A stretch of 64,000 nt of DNA from JANMDU01 sp031375105 (GCA_031375105.1 JANMHJ010000031.1:1-64000); one strand, 5' to 3'. Shown: positions 23,186 to 31,489, counted from the first letter of the stretch. A program made the numbers and translations. Notes: generated by a model from the letters alone, not told the origin.

Positions 23186-25042
23186 TTATACCGAATCAAC
23201 GGTTTTTCCTGTGAGAGCGCGCTGAATGCCCGCATTCATGCGAGCGGCAGCGAAAGCTTCTGTGCCTTGGGCCAAGGCTTCGGTGGCGGCCTCTACTTTT
23301 GCCGCTTCCTCGAAAGCTTTGCCAGCGATGGTGACTTGGATGAGGGCGTCGATCTGGGCGCGTTCTGGCTCGGAGAGCAAACTGCCGTCTGCGGCCAGCG
23401 CCGAGCGCGTGGCAAGCACCATGCGGTCGGCTTCTAAACGGGCTTCGGCCAAGGCGCGAGCTGCCATGTCTTCCTGGGCGGTGCCGAAACTGTCTTGCAG
23501 CATGCGGGCGATTTCGTCATCCGAGAGGCCGTAGCTCGGCTTGACGTCAATGCTAGTTTCAACGCCACTGATTTGCTCTTTCGCATCAACTTTGAGCAAG
23601 CCGTCAGCATCGACCGTGAAGGTCACGCGGATGCGCGCGCTGCCTGCCACCATGGGCGGGATGCCCCGCAGCGTGAAGCGGGCGAGGCTGCGGCAGTCTT
23701 TCACCAGATCGCGCTCGCCTTGAATCACATGCAAACTCAGCGCGGTTTGGCCGTCTTGGTAGGTGGTGAAGTCCTGCGCCATGGCGGTAGGGATGGTGGT
23801 GTTGCGCGGAATGATGCGCTCGGAAAGGCCGCCCATCGTCTCGATGCCAAGGCTGAGTGGAATCACATCCAGCAGCAGCAGTTCGCCTTGCGGATTGTTG
23901 CCGGCGAGCTGGTTTGCAGAAATCGCTGCACCGAGCGCCACCACTTCATCTGGATTCAGATTGTTCAGCGGCGGCTTACCGAAGAATTCTTCCACAGCGC
24001 GCTGCACCTGGGGCATCCGCGTGGAGCCACCCACCATCACCACGCCTTGCACATCTTCTTTGGCGAGCTTCGCATCGCGCAGCGCTTTACGCACGGCTTG
24101 TATCGTCTTGGCGGTCAAATGCGCTGTGACTTGCTCAAAATCGGTTATTTTTATAGAAAAAGGCGAATTAGCCCTTATAGAATCTTCACTAAGCGCTATT
24201 AAATCAATAGTAGATAGCTGCTCTTTCACACTGCGCGCCAGCGCTTTGATCTGCGCTTTCTCAGCTGGGGTGTCTGCCGTCTTGCCTGCTTGCGCAAGGA
24301 TCAACTCAGCCAGAGCCGCGTCGTAGTCGTCGCCGCCCAGCGCGGAATCACCGCCTGTGGCGAGCACTTCAAACACGCCCTTGGTAAGTTTCAAAATCGA
24401 AATATCGAAGGTGCCACCACCCAAGTCATACACGGCGTAAATGCCCTCTGAGGCATTGTCTAGGCCATAGGCAATGGCCGCCGCCGTGGGCTCGTTGATC
24501 AAGCGCAGTAAGGTCAAGCCAGCTAAGCTAGCAGCATCTTTGGTGGCTTGGCGCTGCGCATCGTCAAAATACGCAGGCACCGTGATCACCGCACCATATA
24601 TGTCTTCGTCGAACGTATCTTCCGCGCGGAAACGCAGCGTGGCAAGAATTTCAGCGCTCACTTCCACCGGCGATTTCGGGCCGTGCACCGTCTCGATCTT
24701 TACCATGCCGGGCTCGGAAATCAGTTTGTAGGGCAGCTTGTCAGCATCCACAATATCGTTGAGCCCACGCCCCATCAGGCGCTTGACAGATGCTATGGTA
24801 TTGGGAGCATCTTGCGCAGGATTCATAAGGGCTTCATGCCCAATTTGCCGCTTATCCTCCGGCAAATAGCGCACCACAGAAGGCAAAATCGCCCTGCCCT
24901 CATCATCGAGCAGACACTCCGCCACGCCATTGCGCACCGAGGCCACCAGAGAATGCGTGGTGCCCAGATCAATGCCCACCGCAATGCGCCGCTCATGCGG
25001 ATTCGGGCTCGCGCCGGGTTCAGAGATTTGTAAGAGAGCCAT
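23186..25042 (-). CDS. hscA: Fe-S assembly chaperone HscA, 618 aa
   Basis: Hsp70-type ATPase that, with HscB, releases nascent clusters from IscU. The ATPase domain carries GIDLGTTHSLVASV, AVITVPAYFDDAQR, YDLGGGTFDISIL and VVMVGGSTRMPQVQ; the substrate-binding domain contains LLDVIPLSLGIETMGG. Two copies of the 49-bp repeat lie in the coding sequence. One (24162-24218, sense) encodes LSTIDLIALSEDSIRAN near residue 280; the other (24792-24840, antisense) encodes the conserved ALMNPAQDAPNTIASVK segment near residue 70. The reading frame is intact. Confidence 0.96.
   Translation of the reverse strand: MALLQISEPGASPNPHERRIAVGIDLGTTHSLVASVRNGVAECLLDDEGRAILPSVVRYLPEDKRQIGHEALMNPAQDAPNTIASVKRLMGRGLNDIVDADKLPYKLISEPGMVKIETVHGPKSPVEVSAEILATLRFRAEDTFDEDIYGAVITVPAYFDDAQRQATKDAASLAGLTLLRLINEPTAAAIAYGLDNASEGIYAVYDLGGGTFDISILKLTKGVFEVLATGGDSALGGDDYDAALAELILAQAGKTADTPAEKAQIKALARSVKEQLSTIDLIALSEDSIRANSPFSIKITDFEQVTAHLTAKTIQAVRKALRDAKLAKEDVQGVVMVGGSTRMPQVQRAVEEFFGKPPLNNLNPDEVVALGAAISANQLAGNNPQGELLLLDVIPLSLGIETMGGLSERIIPRNTTIPTAMAQDFTTYQDGQTALSLHVIQGERDLVKDCRSLARFTLRGIPPMVAGSARIRVTFTVDADGLLKVDAKEQISGVETSIDVKPSYGLSDDEIARMLQDSFGTAQEDMAARALAEARLEADRMVLATRSALAADGSLLSEPERAQIDALIQVTIAGKAFEEAAKVEAATEALAQGTEAFAAARMNAGIQRALTGKTVDSV
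24162..24218 (-). repeat. 49-bp dispersed repeat, copy 5, inside hscA
   Basis: On the gene strand GCTATC, AATAGCGCTTAGTG and GATTCTATAAGGGCTA follow the consensus, with about eight extra bases in the AT-rich spacer. Read in sense as DLIALSEDSIRA. Confidence 0.75.
24792..24840 (+). repeat. 49-bp dispersed repeat, copy 6, inside hscA
   Basis: GCTATGGTATTGGGAGCA, TCTTGCGCAGG and ATTCATAAGGGCTT match the consensus over exactly 49 bp, antisense to hscA, within a segment conserved among HscA proteins. Confidence 0.75.
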
Positions 25043-25105
25043 GAGTGAATTTGTTATTTGTTTTGAGCGGATACGGAGGGAGAGAAAATGTTCTCCAATC
25101 TGCCC

Positions 25106-25627
25106 CTATTGTCCCAAAAGAGAGAAGCGGCGTTCGATATCGGCTTGGAATTTCTGGATAAACAAAAGGGCTCTCACGGCTTGAGCGGCTGCCAGATAGT
25201 CTTTTTCTTGATCAAGCAATTGCTCTGCTTTTGATAGCATTTCACGCAGTATTTTCGAGGCCTGGTGACTGATCTCGTCTAAATTATCTTCTGACGCGGC
25301 ATCATCCAGCGCTTCACGCAGCTCCATTTGCTGCATCAGAAATTCAGCGGGCATGGCGGTGTTGCTTTCCGCCTGAATCGGCGCGCCATGCAGTTCACAC
25401 AGATAAGCCGCACGTTGCACGGGGTCCTTCAAGCGCGCATGAGCCTCATTGATGCGCACGCTCCACTGCATTGCAATACGGTGAGCGGCTGCGCCCTGCG
25501 CGGCAAACTTATCGGGATGCGCCTCGCGCTGCAGGTCTTTCCAGCGCGCATCCAAGATGGCGCGGTCTTGCCCGAACTGCTCGGGGATACCAAAAAGCGC
25601 GAAATCAGTCGATTGCAGATTCATCAC
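25106..25627 (-). CDS. hscB: Fe-S assembly co-chaperone HscB, 173 aa
   Basis: J-domain protein that delivers IscU to HscA and stimulates its ATPase. The N-terminal J domain has FALFGIPEQFGQD and, instead of a plain HPD, the REAHPDKFA motif at ~33-41. The C-terminal three-helix bundle (~90-173) binds IscU. The start overlaps iscA by 4 bp (ATGA), so the genes are coupled. A weaker copy of the 49-bp repeat (25222-25265) lies in the C-terminal coding region. Confidence 0.94.
   Translation of the reverse strand: MMNLQSTDFALFGIPEQFGQDRAILDARWKDLQREAHPDKFAAQGAAAHRIAMQWSVRINEAHARLKDPVQRAAYLCELHGAPIQAESNTAMPAEFLMQQMELREALDDAASEDNLDEISHQASKILREMLSKAEQLLDQEKDYLAAAQAVRALLFIQKFQADIERRFSLLGQ
25222..25265 (+). 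repeat. 49-bp dispersed repeat, copy 17 (weak), inside hscB
   Basis: GCTCTGCTTTTGATAGCA and CGCAGTATTTTCGAGG keep the repeat's spacing but many positions differ, and the reading frame differs from the other antisense copies. It may be a chance match. Confidence 0.35.
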
Positions 25628-25947
25628 ACACGAAACGACTCACCGCATCCGCATTTATCGCGCTCATTCGGATTGTTAAAGCGGAAGCCTTCGTTCAAGC
25701 CTTCGCGCACGAAGTCGAGCGTCGTGCCATCGAGGTAGGCGAGGCTTTTGGGATCAACCATGAGCTTGATGCCTTCTGTCTCAAACAGTGCGTCTTCGGG
25801 AGCAACTTCATCGACGTATTCGAGCTTGTAGGCCAAGCCGGAGCAACCGGTGGTCTTCACGCCTAGGCGCACACCCACGCCCTTACCGCGTTTGGAGAGG
25901 TATTTCGTGACGTGTTTGGCAGCGGCGGGAGTGAGGGAGACGGTCAT
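25624..25947 (-). CDS. iscA: A-type Fe-S carrier IscA, 107 aa
   Basis: Carries or transfers iron-sulphur clusters to apo-proteins. The three family cysteines are in VKTTGCSGLAY (~35) and in the C-terminal KCGCGESF. Length matches the family. Downstream hscB overlaps by 4 bp; iscU lies 67 bp upstream. Confidence 0.96.
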   Translation of the reverse strand: MTVSLTPAAAKHVTKYLSKRGKGVGVRLGVKTTGCSGLAYKLEYVDEVAPEDALFETEGIKLMVDPKSLAYLDGTTLDFVREGLNEGFRFNNPNERDKCGCGESFRV

Positions 25948-26014
25948 AAGATCAAATCAAGACGTTGCGCAAGGGATTGAGCTGATACAAGCTCAGCGCA
26001 GAAAAAAAGCAATA

Positions 26015-26413
26015 TCAGGCAGCGACTGCCGCAGCATGCTTTTGCTTGTAATCCAAAATCGCGGCTTTGATCGCGTCTTCGGCAAGAATGGAGCAATGGA
26101 TTTTCACCGGAGGCAATTCCAGCTCTTCGGCGATTTGGCTGTTTTTCAAGCTGCCGGCCTCATCGATCGTTTTGCCTTTGACCCATTCGGTCACGAGCGA
26201 GCTCGATGCAATGGCCGAGCCGCAACCATAGGTTTTGAACCGCGCATCTTCGATGATGCCCGTCTCAGGATTGACCTTAATTTGCAGCTTCATCACATCG
26301 CCACAAGCCGGCGCGCCGACCATCCCGGTGCCAACCGAGTCATCGCCTTTGTCGAACGAGCCGACATTGCGAGGGTTTTCGTAGTGATCTACAACTTTGT
26401 CTGAATATGCCAT
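26015..26413 (-). CDS. iscU: Fe-S cluster scaffold IscU, 132 aa
   Basis: Scaffold on which IscS, ferredoxin and frataxin build [2Fe-2S] clusters. Cluster cysteines are in GAPACGDVMK (~37) and YGCGSAIASSS (~63), with the third in PVKIHCSILAEDA (~106); the LPPVK motif recognised by HscA is present as ELPPVKIHC. Complete and normal in length. Confidence 0.97.
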   Translation of the reverse strand: MAYSDKVVDHYENPRNVGSFDKGDDSVGTGMVGAPACGDVMKLQIKVNPETGIIEDARFKTYGCGSAIASSSLVTEWVKGKTIDEAGSLKNSQIAEELELPPVKIHCSILAEDAIKAAILDYKQKHAAAVAA

Positions 26414-26564
26414 GGTAGTTCTCCAAATTCTAAAAATACAAATGTCGATCCCAGCAAGCGCCGTGGATCTGGCTCTGCCAGGCCACTGGCGTTGCCCCCG
26501 GCTTCGTAAGGAGCCCTACTGTAGCTCGGGAAGCAGCGCCAGCTGCACGGGGGTGTTCGTCAAT
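26414..26564. other. iscS-iscU spacer with a GC-rich segment
   Basis: The 151-bp gap contains a GC-rich stretch (26460-26550) with short self-complementary parts such as CTGGCTCTGCCAG. It resembles GC-rich intergenic repeats I recall from Comamonadaceae, but no second copy occurs in this window. Read-through from iscS to iscU is expected. Confidence 0.35.
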
Positions 26565-27785
26565 CTAATGCACTGACCACTGAATGGTGGACAGGTCGAT
26601 GCCTTCTTTGTACATATCCCACAGCGGGCTCAAATCGCGCAGCTTGGCGACGTTGTGCTTGATGGTGGAGATGGCAAAGTCAATTTCTTCTTCGGTCGTC
26701 CAGCGGCCAATCGTCATGCGCAGGCTGCTGTGGGCGAGTTCGTCGCTGCGGCCCAAGGCACGCAATACGTAGCTCGGCTCAAGGGAAGCCGATGTGCAAG
26801 CCGAGCCAGAAGACACGGCCAAGCCTTTGATACCCATGATCAGGCTTTCACCCTCAACATAGTTGAAGCTCATGTTGATGTTGTGCGGCACGCGCTGCGT
26901 TTCGTGGCCGTTGATGAACACTTGCTCAATGCCTTTCAGGCCATTCATCAAGCGCTGTTGCAAAGCGGTGATGCGCTTGTTTTCTTCGTGCATTTCTTCT
27001 TTGGCGATACGGTAAGCCTCGCCCATGCCGACGATCTGGTGCGTGGGCAAGGTGCCCGAGCGCATGCCGCGCTCGTGGCCACCGCCATGCATCTGCGCTT
27101 CAATGCGGATGCGCGGCTTGCGGCGCACGTACAAAGCACCAATGCCCTTGGGGCCATAGGTTTTGTGTGAGGTCAGGCTCATCAAATCCACTGGCAGCGT
27201 GGCCAAATCAATATCCACACGGCCTGTGGCCTGCGCCGCATCTACATGGAAAATCACGCCTCTCGCACGACAAATTGCTCCAATCGCAGCAATGTCTTGC
27301 ACCACGCCAATTTCGTTGTTCACGAACATGACACTGGCCAGAATCGTGTCCGGCCGAATCGCGGCTTTGAAAGCTTCGAGATCAAGCAAACCATCGGATT
27401 GCACGTCCATATACGTCACTTCAAAGCCTTGGCGTTCCAGCTCACGCATGGTATCGAGCACAGCTTTGTGCTCGGTTTTCACGGTGATCAGATGCTTACC
27501 TTTGGTTTTGTAGAAAGCGGCTGCGCCTTTGATGGCGAGGTTGTTGGATTCGGTTGCGCCCGATGTCCAGACGATCTCGCGTGGGTCTGCGCCGATCAAA
27601 GCGGCTACTTGCTCGCGTGCTTTTTCTACCGCAGCCTCGGCTTCCCAGCCCCAAGCGTGTGAACGCGAGGCGGGGTTGCCAAAATGCTCGCGCAGCCAAG
27701 GAATGATCGCGTCGACCACCCGTGGGTCACACGGATTGGTGGCGGAGTAATCCAAGTAAATGGGGAAATGAGGAGTGGCGTCCAT
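26565..27785 (-). CDS. iscS: cysteine desulfurase IscS, 406 aa
   Basis: PLP enzyme that takes sulphur from cysteine for iron-sulphur clusters and tRNA thiolation. The ATG at 27785 gives MDATPHFPIYLDYSATNPCD, the normal IscS start; the frame runs on upstream but only through the iscR end. Family marks are TSGATESNNLAIKG, FHVDAAQATG, the PLP lysine in SLTSHKTYGPKG and the active cysteine in SSGSACTSASLEPS near residue 330. Confidence 0.97.
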   Translation of the reverse strand: MDATPHFPIYLDYSATNPCDPRVVDAIIPWLREHFGNPASRSHAWGWEAEAAVEKAREQVAALIGADPREIVWTSGATESNNLAIKGAAAFYKTKGKHLITVKTEHKAVLDTMRELERQGFEVTYMDVQSDGLLDLEAFKAAIRPDTILASVMFVNNEIGVVQDIAAIGAICRARGVIFHVDAAQATGRVDIDLATLPVDLMSLTSHKTYGPKGIGALYVRRKPRIRIEAQMHGGGHERGMRSGTLPTHQIVGMGEAYRIAKEEMHEENKRITALQQRLMNGLKGIEQVFINGHETQRVPHNINMSFNYVEGESLIMGIKGLAVSSGSACTSASLEPSYVLRALGRSDELAHSSLRMTIGRWTTEEEIDFAISTIKHNVAKLRDLSPLWDMYKEGIDLSTIQWSVH

Positions 27786-27855
27786 GGTGTGGGTATCTGG
27801 CAGAGAAGAATCAGTTGGCGAAATAGCCGAGAGTTTATTTAGCGAAAGCGCCGCA

Positions 27856-28392
27856 TCACTTAGCAAAGGCGCCGCCGAGGGCAAACACCGAATTAGGGCC
27901 ACTGATGCGAATCGGCTTGACGACCTGCATCGGCGAAATGGCTTTCTTGAGCATGGGCTTGGCCTCTATGTAGACGCCTTTGGCCATTTGCTCATCCACC
28001 ATGTCTTGCAAACTCACGCTTCCTAAGAATTCGCTCATGCGGGCATTGAGCTTGCTCCAGAGATCATGCGTCATGCAGCGGCCGGTATCGCCACCGTTGC
28101 AGTTTTCTTTGCCGCCGCAGCTGGTCGCGTCCATCGCCTCATCGACCGACGTGATGATTTCTGCAATCGTGATGCCGCTGGACTCGCGCCCGAGCGTGTA
28201 GCCTCCGCCTGGGCCCCGGGTGGATTCCACCAGGCCATTGCGGCGCAGTTTGCCAAAAAGCTGCTCTAGATAAGACAGCGAAATTTGCTGACGTTGGCTG
28301 ATGGCAGCCAGCGTGACAGGGCCTGCATTTTGACGCAGAGCCAGATCGATCATTGCCGTGACCGCAAAGCGGCCTTTTGTAGTGAGACGCAT
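27856..28392 (-). CDS. iscR: Fe-S dependent transcriptional regulator IscR, 178 aa
   Basis: Rrf2-family repressor that senses cluster status through a [2Fe-2S] cluster and controls this operon. The winged helix (MRLTTKGRFAVTAMIDLAL, ISLSYLEQLFGKLRR, STRGPGGGYTLG) is followed by the ligand loop with three cysteines in SCGGKENCNGGDTGRCMTH. First gene of the isc cluster, 70 bp before iscS. A palindrome fitting a type 1 IscR site lies upstream. Confidence 0.96.
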   Translation of the reverse strand: MRLTTKGRFAVTAMIDLALRQNAGPVTLAAISQRQQISLSYLEQLFGKLRRNGLVESTRGPGGGYTLGRESSGITIAEIITSVDEAMDATSCGGKENCNGGDTGRCMTHDLWSKLNARMSEFLGSVSLQDMVDEQMAKGVYIEAKPMLKKAISPMQVVKPIRISGPNSVFALGGAFAK

Positions 28393-28642
28393 GTTGAGCT
28401 CCTAAAGTGCTGACACATTGATAAAGGTCTTGAACTTCACTTGCATTCAAGACCACGTCTCCGCCCGTTATGGCTATTTGGACTAACTGCTTCCAAATAG
28501 CTTCCTCTCGACGATTCGTGGATTGTTAGATTTCGCTCTTTTGCTGTCACCTTGACACTTCGCATTGAGCTTTTAATCTTGAGCAATTCACTCAAGTATA
28601 ACAGATACCCCACGAATTCGCTCAGGTTTAATTCTACACGAC
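28393..28642 (-). promoter_or_regulatory. isc operon promoter region
   Basis: About 250 bp between the phosphatase gene and iscR. It contains the IscR-type palindrome at 28575-28599; no other gene-like structure is visible. Confidence 0.5.
28575..28599 (-). promoter_or_regulatory. candidate IscR type 1 binding site
   Basis: On the operon strand the 25-bp site begins ATACTTGAGT and ends TGCTCAAGATT, an imperfect palindrome matching the spacing of the known type 1 IscR consensus (ATA...GACT...AGTC...TAT) with G/C changes in the core. It lies about 180 bp upstream of iscR, so a leader of that length or an additional site is implied. Confidence 0.5.
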
Positions 28643-29164
28643 TTATGAGTTTTGTTTGCGACTCATCAGTTTTAATGGCGTCAGACCAGCCAGATGTGCC
28701 AACAGCCCAGCGCTAGCCGCCTCGGCAAGGTCTAAAACCCGCTCAAAGCCCGCTTCCCCGCCATGATACGGATCGGGCACCACCTGGCCGAGAGCCAAAT
28801 CTGGGGCAGCGTAATTCATGAAAAGCTTGAGCTTGTGCGCCTGTGCGGGCGGGCAATCGTCTTGCAGCAAGGCCAGATTGTCCCAATCCATGGCCAAGAT
28901 CAGGTCAAACTTATCGTAATCAGCCTGCACCACCTGCCGCGCCCGCTGCTTAGAAAGATCAATGCCTCTGGTCAGCGCATGCGCTTGGCTGCGCTCATCG
29001 GGTGGGCTGCCGGGATGGTAGTTGTGCGTTCCAGCAGAATCGATGATCACTTTGCTCGTCAAACCCGCTTGTGCCACCTTCGCCCGAAGCACGCCCTCAG
29101 CCGTCGGGCTACGGCAGATATTGCCCATGCAGACGAGGAGGATGTGGAGGGTGTGTGCGCTCAT
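28643..29164 (-). CDS. low-molecular-weight protein tyrosine phosphatase, 173 aa
   Basis: The P-loop VCMGNICRSPTAEGVLR (C-x5-R) near residues 12-18 and the general-acid loop VPDPYHGG near residue 127 define an active LMW phosphatase. The likely substrates are phosphotyrosine proteins, perhaps bacterial tyrosine kinases of polysaccharide export, but no kinase gene is adjacent. Its position upstream of iscR is common in betaproteobacteria. Confidence 0.93.
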   Translation of the reverse strand: MSAHTLHILLVCMGNICRSPTAEGVLRAKVAQAGLTSKVIIDSAGTHNYHPGSPPDERSQAHALTRGIDLSKQRARQVVQADYDKFDLILAMDWDNLALLQDDCPPAQAHKLKLFMNYAAPDLALGQVVPDPYHGGEAGFERVLDLAEAASAGLLAHLAGLTPLKLMSRKQNS

Positions 29165-29276
29165 TTGCAGAAGATTTTATAAGCTTTTTGAGCAGGTAGC
29201 CGGCGTATTTATTGCGCGGGGTGCTATTGAATTTGTAGTATCTCCACCCATTCGGCCAAAGTCGCCCCATCCGTTC

Positions 29277-29300
29277 ACCCTGAGCTTGTCGAAGGGTTCT
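29277..29300. repeat. CCTGAGCTTGTCGAAGG motif
   Basis: Short palindromic motif that, from memory, is scattered through many bacterial genomes in intergenic positions. A single copy was found here. Confidence 0.4.
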
Positions 29301-29334
29301 GGCGATCTACACGTTACGCTCCACCCGCTCACCT

Positions 29335-29387
29335 GCGGCCTAGCGCAGGGCAGTCGTCTCGTAAACTTTTTTGAAAACACACGCGAT
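29335..29387 (+). repeat. GCGGCCTAGCGC repeat, copy 2 of 2
   Basis: Partner of 4348-4401. GCGGCCTAGCGC, a variable middle, then TTTTTTGAAAACACACGCGAT. Confidence 0.65.
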
Positions 29388-29507
29388 AGAGATCATCACA
29401 ACCGAACCCTCTCCCCGCGCGCCTTCCAAAAAAATTTCCAATCCAACCACCCTACGCTCTCCGCCTCAAAGATGGTTAGCGCGCTCTGGGCAGATGACTT
29501 GCACCGC

Positions 29508-29802
29508 TTATTTCGTAGCACGATGCAAAACAAGGCCGCCTTTGGCCAGCAATTGATCAACCTTCGTAAAACCCGCTTCGATCAGCGCCGCTTTTTGCTC
29601 TTGGACCGTCATGTAAAGCTGATCGTTGCTCATTCCATCATCACCCGCATAGTGATCACAGACCCAATAGCTGACTTGAGGCCGCAACAAAGCGCGAACA
29701 GCAATGTGCAGATTAATGGCATGGCGTTTGTGACGTAACTCATGAACCGCCTGATTCGTAATGATGAAATCAAACTCGCCCAAGCCAGCAGACCAATCAG
29801 AA
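29508..29802 (-). pseudogene. remnant of a SAM-dependent methyltransferase (C-terminal part)
   Basis: The frame ending at 29508 encodes SAGLGEFDFIITNQAVHEL, then LHIAVRALLRP, YWVCDHYAGDDG and a C-terminal EAGFTKVDQLLAKGGLVLHR. This is the second half of a class I methyltransferase domain (post-motif II region). The N-terminal SAM-binding glycine loop is missing: upstream the frame passes through the antisense-shifted end of the NUDIX gene, which is unrelated. A truncated relic is the simplest reading. Confidence 0.65.
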
Positions 29803-30258
29803 TCAAGAAAACTCCATGACACGCAACCCAACATACCGAGGAAAGGCAAACCCATTCTCGCGGTCTTTCCAATACTCGTTGTGAAGCATGGGCGGAAAAA
29901 CTGTCTTTCCTTCAAACTCACTTCTGCTCGGCCAAGCAGCTTCGGTGATGCGCTCTCTTTTCGCCTCAAGCGCCTCAGTGTTGATCGTTCCACCAATCAG
30001 CCGGCCCGTAAACCAAAGCTTGCATTCAGGCGTATCCGCGTTGGAGAACTCTTCAATATAGGCTAGTTGTAGCGGCTCAATATGCAACCTACTTTCTTCG
30101 AAGACTTCACGCTTGGCGGTGGCAAACAAGTCTTCACTCCCTTCCGCGCCACCACCAGGCGCGACCCAGAAGTCGTACGCACCGGGCTTGACGTGACGGA
30201 CAAGCAGGATTCGGTCGTTGTTCTCGACGATGACGCCAGCGGCAATTCGATGTTTCAT
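29803..30258 (-). CDS. NUDIX hydrolase, 151 aa
   Basis: The Nudix box is present around residues 35-57: GGGAEGSEDLFATAKREVFEES, with the usual G-x5-E-x7-REVxEE framework (REVFEES). It likely hydrolyses a nucleoside diphosphate derivative; substrate unknown. It is complete, with the start MKHRIAAGVIVENNDRILLVRH typical of MutT-like proteins. It abuts the methyltransferase remnant. Confidence 0.88.
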   Translation of the reverse strand: MKHRIAAGVIVENNDRILLVRHVKPGAYDFWVAPGGGAEGSEDLFATAKREVFEESRLHIEPLQLAYIEEFSNADTPECKLWFTGRLIGGTINTEALEAKRERITEAAWPSRSEFEGKTVFPPMLHNEYWKDRENGFAFPRYVGLRVMEFS

Positions 30259-30284
30259 ATTGAGCGCTCCGCAGCTAACCGGGT

Positions 30285-30677
30285 CTAAAAGACGGTGTTT
30301 GAGTTTTCGCTTTGAGCCGGCACCACTTGCAGCACATCCCAGTGCTCGACGATCTTGCCCTGCTCGTCAAAGCGAAAAATGTCGATGCCCGCCCAGTCTT
30401 TGTTTGCATCAGTTGGCCACTGCTGGTGGCAATGAAGCACAACCAGATTTCCCTCAGCAACCGAGCGCTTGAAAAAGACGCGCTTACCCGGATAGTCTTT
30501 TGCCATGCGATCAAAGTACGCGATGAAGGCTTGCTTTCCGTCTGCTACGTGTGGGTTGTGTTGGGTGTAGCTGTCCCCCACGTAGCGCTCGATAGCTTGC
30601 GCAGGCTCGCATTCGTTGAACATCAGTTCGTAGAACGCCATCGCATTTTGTTTGTTCCGTTCCAGCGCTTCACTCAT
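30285..30677 (-). CDS. SnoaL-like (NTF2 fold) protein, 130 aa
   Basis: From ATG 30677, preceded by GGAGG, the protein reads MSEALERNKQNAMAFYELMF and then YVGDSYTQHNPHVADGKQAF, VVLHCHQQWP and GIDIFRFDEQGKIVEHWDV. This is the pattern of SnoaL-like polyketide cyclase/predicted ester cyclase proteins with an NTF2 fold. No reaction can be assigned. Confidence 0.9.
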   Translation of the reverse strand: MSEALERNKQNAMAFYELMFNECEPAQAIERYVGDSYTQHNPHVADGKQAFIAYFDRMAKDYPGKRVFFKRSVAEGNLVVLHCHQQWPTDANKDWAGIDIFRFDEQGKIVEHWDVLQVVPAQSENSNTVF

Positions 30678-30775
30678 ATGCAAACCTCCGGGGTATAAAG
30701 ATCTATTTGCTTGCTGCGATTCGAATTTGACACTCAATGTAATGTACACCGCAGAAATCCAAGCAAAACAGCCCC

Positions 30776-30820
30776 ATCACCGGCATAGAATCTGCGCAGA
30801 GCGCTACTCTTTTGATAGTA
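30776..30820 (-). repeat. 49-bp dispersed repeat, copy 7
   Basis: Reverse-oriented intergenic copy directly after the stop codon of the YiiX-like gene: GAGTAGCGCTCTGCGCAG and ATTCTATGCCGG. Confidence 0.8.
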
Positions 30821-31489
30821 TCAACCACGATAGCTCTTCCCAGCAGGAGAGTACAAAAGCTGCACGCACTCAGTCTGCATCACATCCCAAGGCGTGAACC
30901 ACGGCTGGGGAACTTGCAAACCTCGCTTCTCCAGCGCGATGCCCAGCGCATCGCGCAAGGCATGCCAAATCAGCTTGCTGCAATAGAAATCTTCTGCGTT
31001 GCCCAAGCCCAGTGGCGAGATGCTGTAGGGCTTTCCTAGGTGCTGTTTCGCAGCATTCACGAGGCGTTGGCCAAAGCCATCGGGCTGATCGACGAATTCA
31101 GGTTTTAAGCGGCCATGCCATATGTTGGATTGGGTGTGCGCATGGTCATCCAAGAAGGCTTGGTAGGTTTGGGTGGCCACGCCTTTTTGCCCGGGAGTGG
31201 CCGGGCCGCTGCGATGCGGGGTGGCATCCACCACCCAAGGCACGCCTTCCATCAGCTCGATCAGCGCCACATGGCCGACCCAGCAATCGCGGATAAAACG
31301 ATCAACAAGCTCAGTTTGCTCACTGCTTTGGCTCATTGGGCTGGCCGCCATCAGCGCTTGCTCAGCCAACCAGGGCGCAGCTTGCGGGTTATTGTCTTGA
31401 AAAAACACGATTTGCTTGTCGGCACGCGGCCAGACGAGATCGCCGGTTTGCAAATCTGCCATGGAAGGGGCGAGGCGTTGAAAGCTCAC
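30821..31489 (-). CDS. YiiX-like permuted papain-fold hydrolase, 222 aa
   Basis: Resembles the YiiX/YebB branch of permuted NlpC/P60 cysteine peptidases. MADLQTGDLVWPRAD marks the start of the fold, WVGHVALIELMEG (~70) gives the catalytic histidine, and EDFYCSKLIWHALRDALG (~168) gives the cysteine. No signal peptide, so it acts in the cytoplasm unless exported otherwise. It overlaps the upstream PhoD-like gene by 4 bp. Confidence 0.8.
   Translation of the reverse strand: MSFQRLAPSMADLQTGDLVWPRADKQIVFFQDNNPQAAPWLAEQALMAASPMSQSSEQTELVDRFIRDCWVGHVALIELMEGVPWVVDATPHRSGPATPGQKGVATQTYQAFLDDHAHTQSNIWHGRLKPEFVDQPDGFGQRLVNAAKQHLGKPYSISPLGLGNAEDFYCSKLIWHALRDALGIALEKRGLQVPQPWFTPWDVMQTECVQLLYSPAGKSYRG

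Larger units (their letters stand above)
29165..29507. other. gene-free interval with two dispersed repeats
   Basis: Holds the CCTGAGCTTGTCGAAGG motif (29279-29295) and the second GCGGCCTAGCGC repeat (29335-29387). The segment 29388-29507 shows no gene. A short TTGCAGAAGATTTTATAAGC at 29165-29184 resembles the tail of the 49-bp repeat but is too short to call. Confidence 0.5.

Noticed and set aside
29165..29184. Tail-like fragment of the 49-bp repeat upstream of the phosphatase gene
   Set aside because: About 20 bp of weak similarity, too short to separate from chance.
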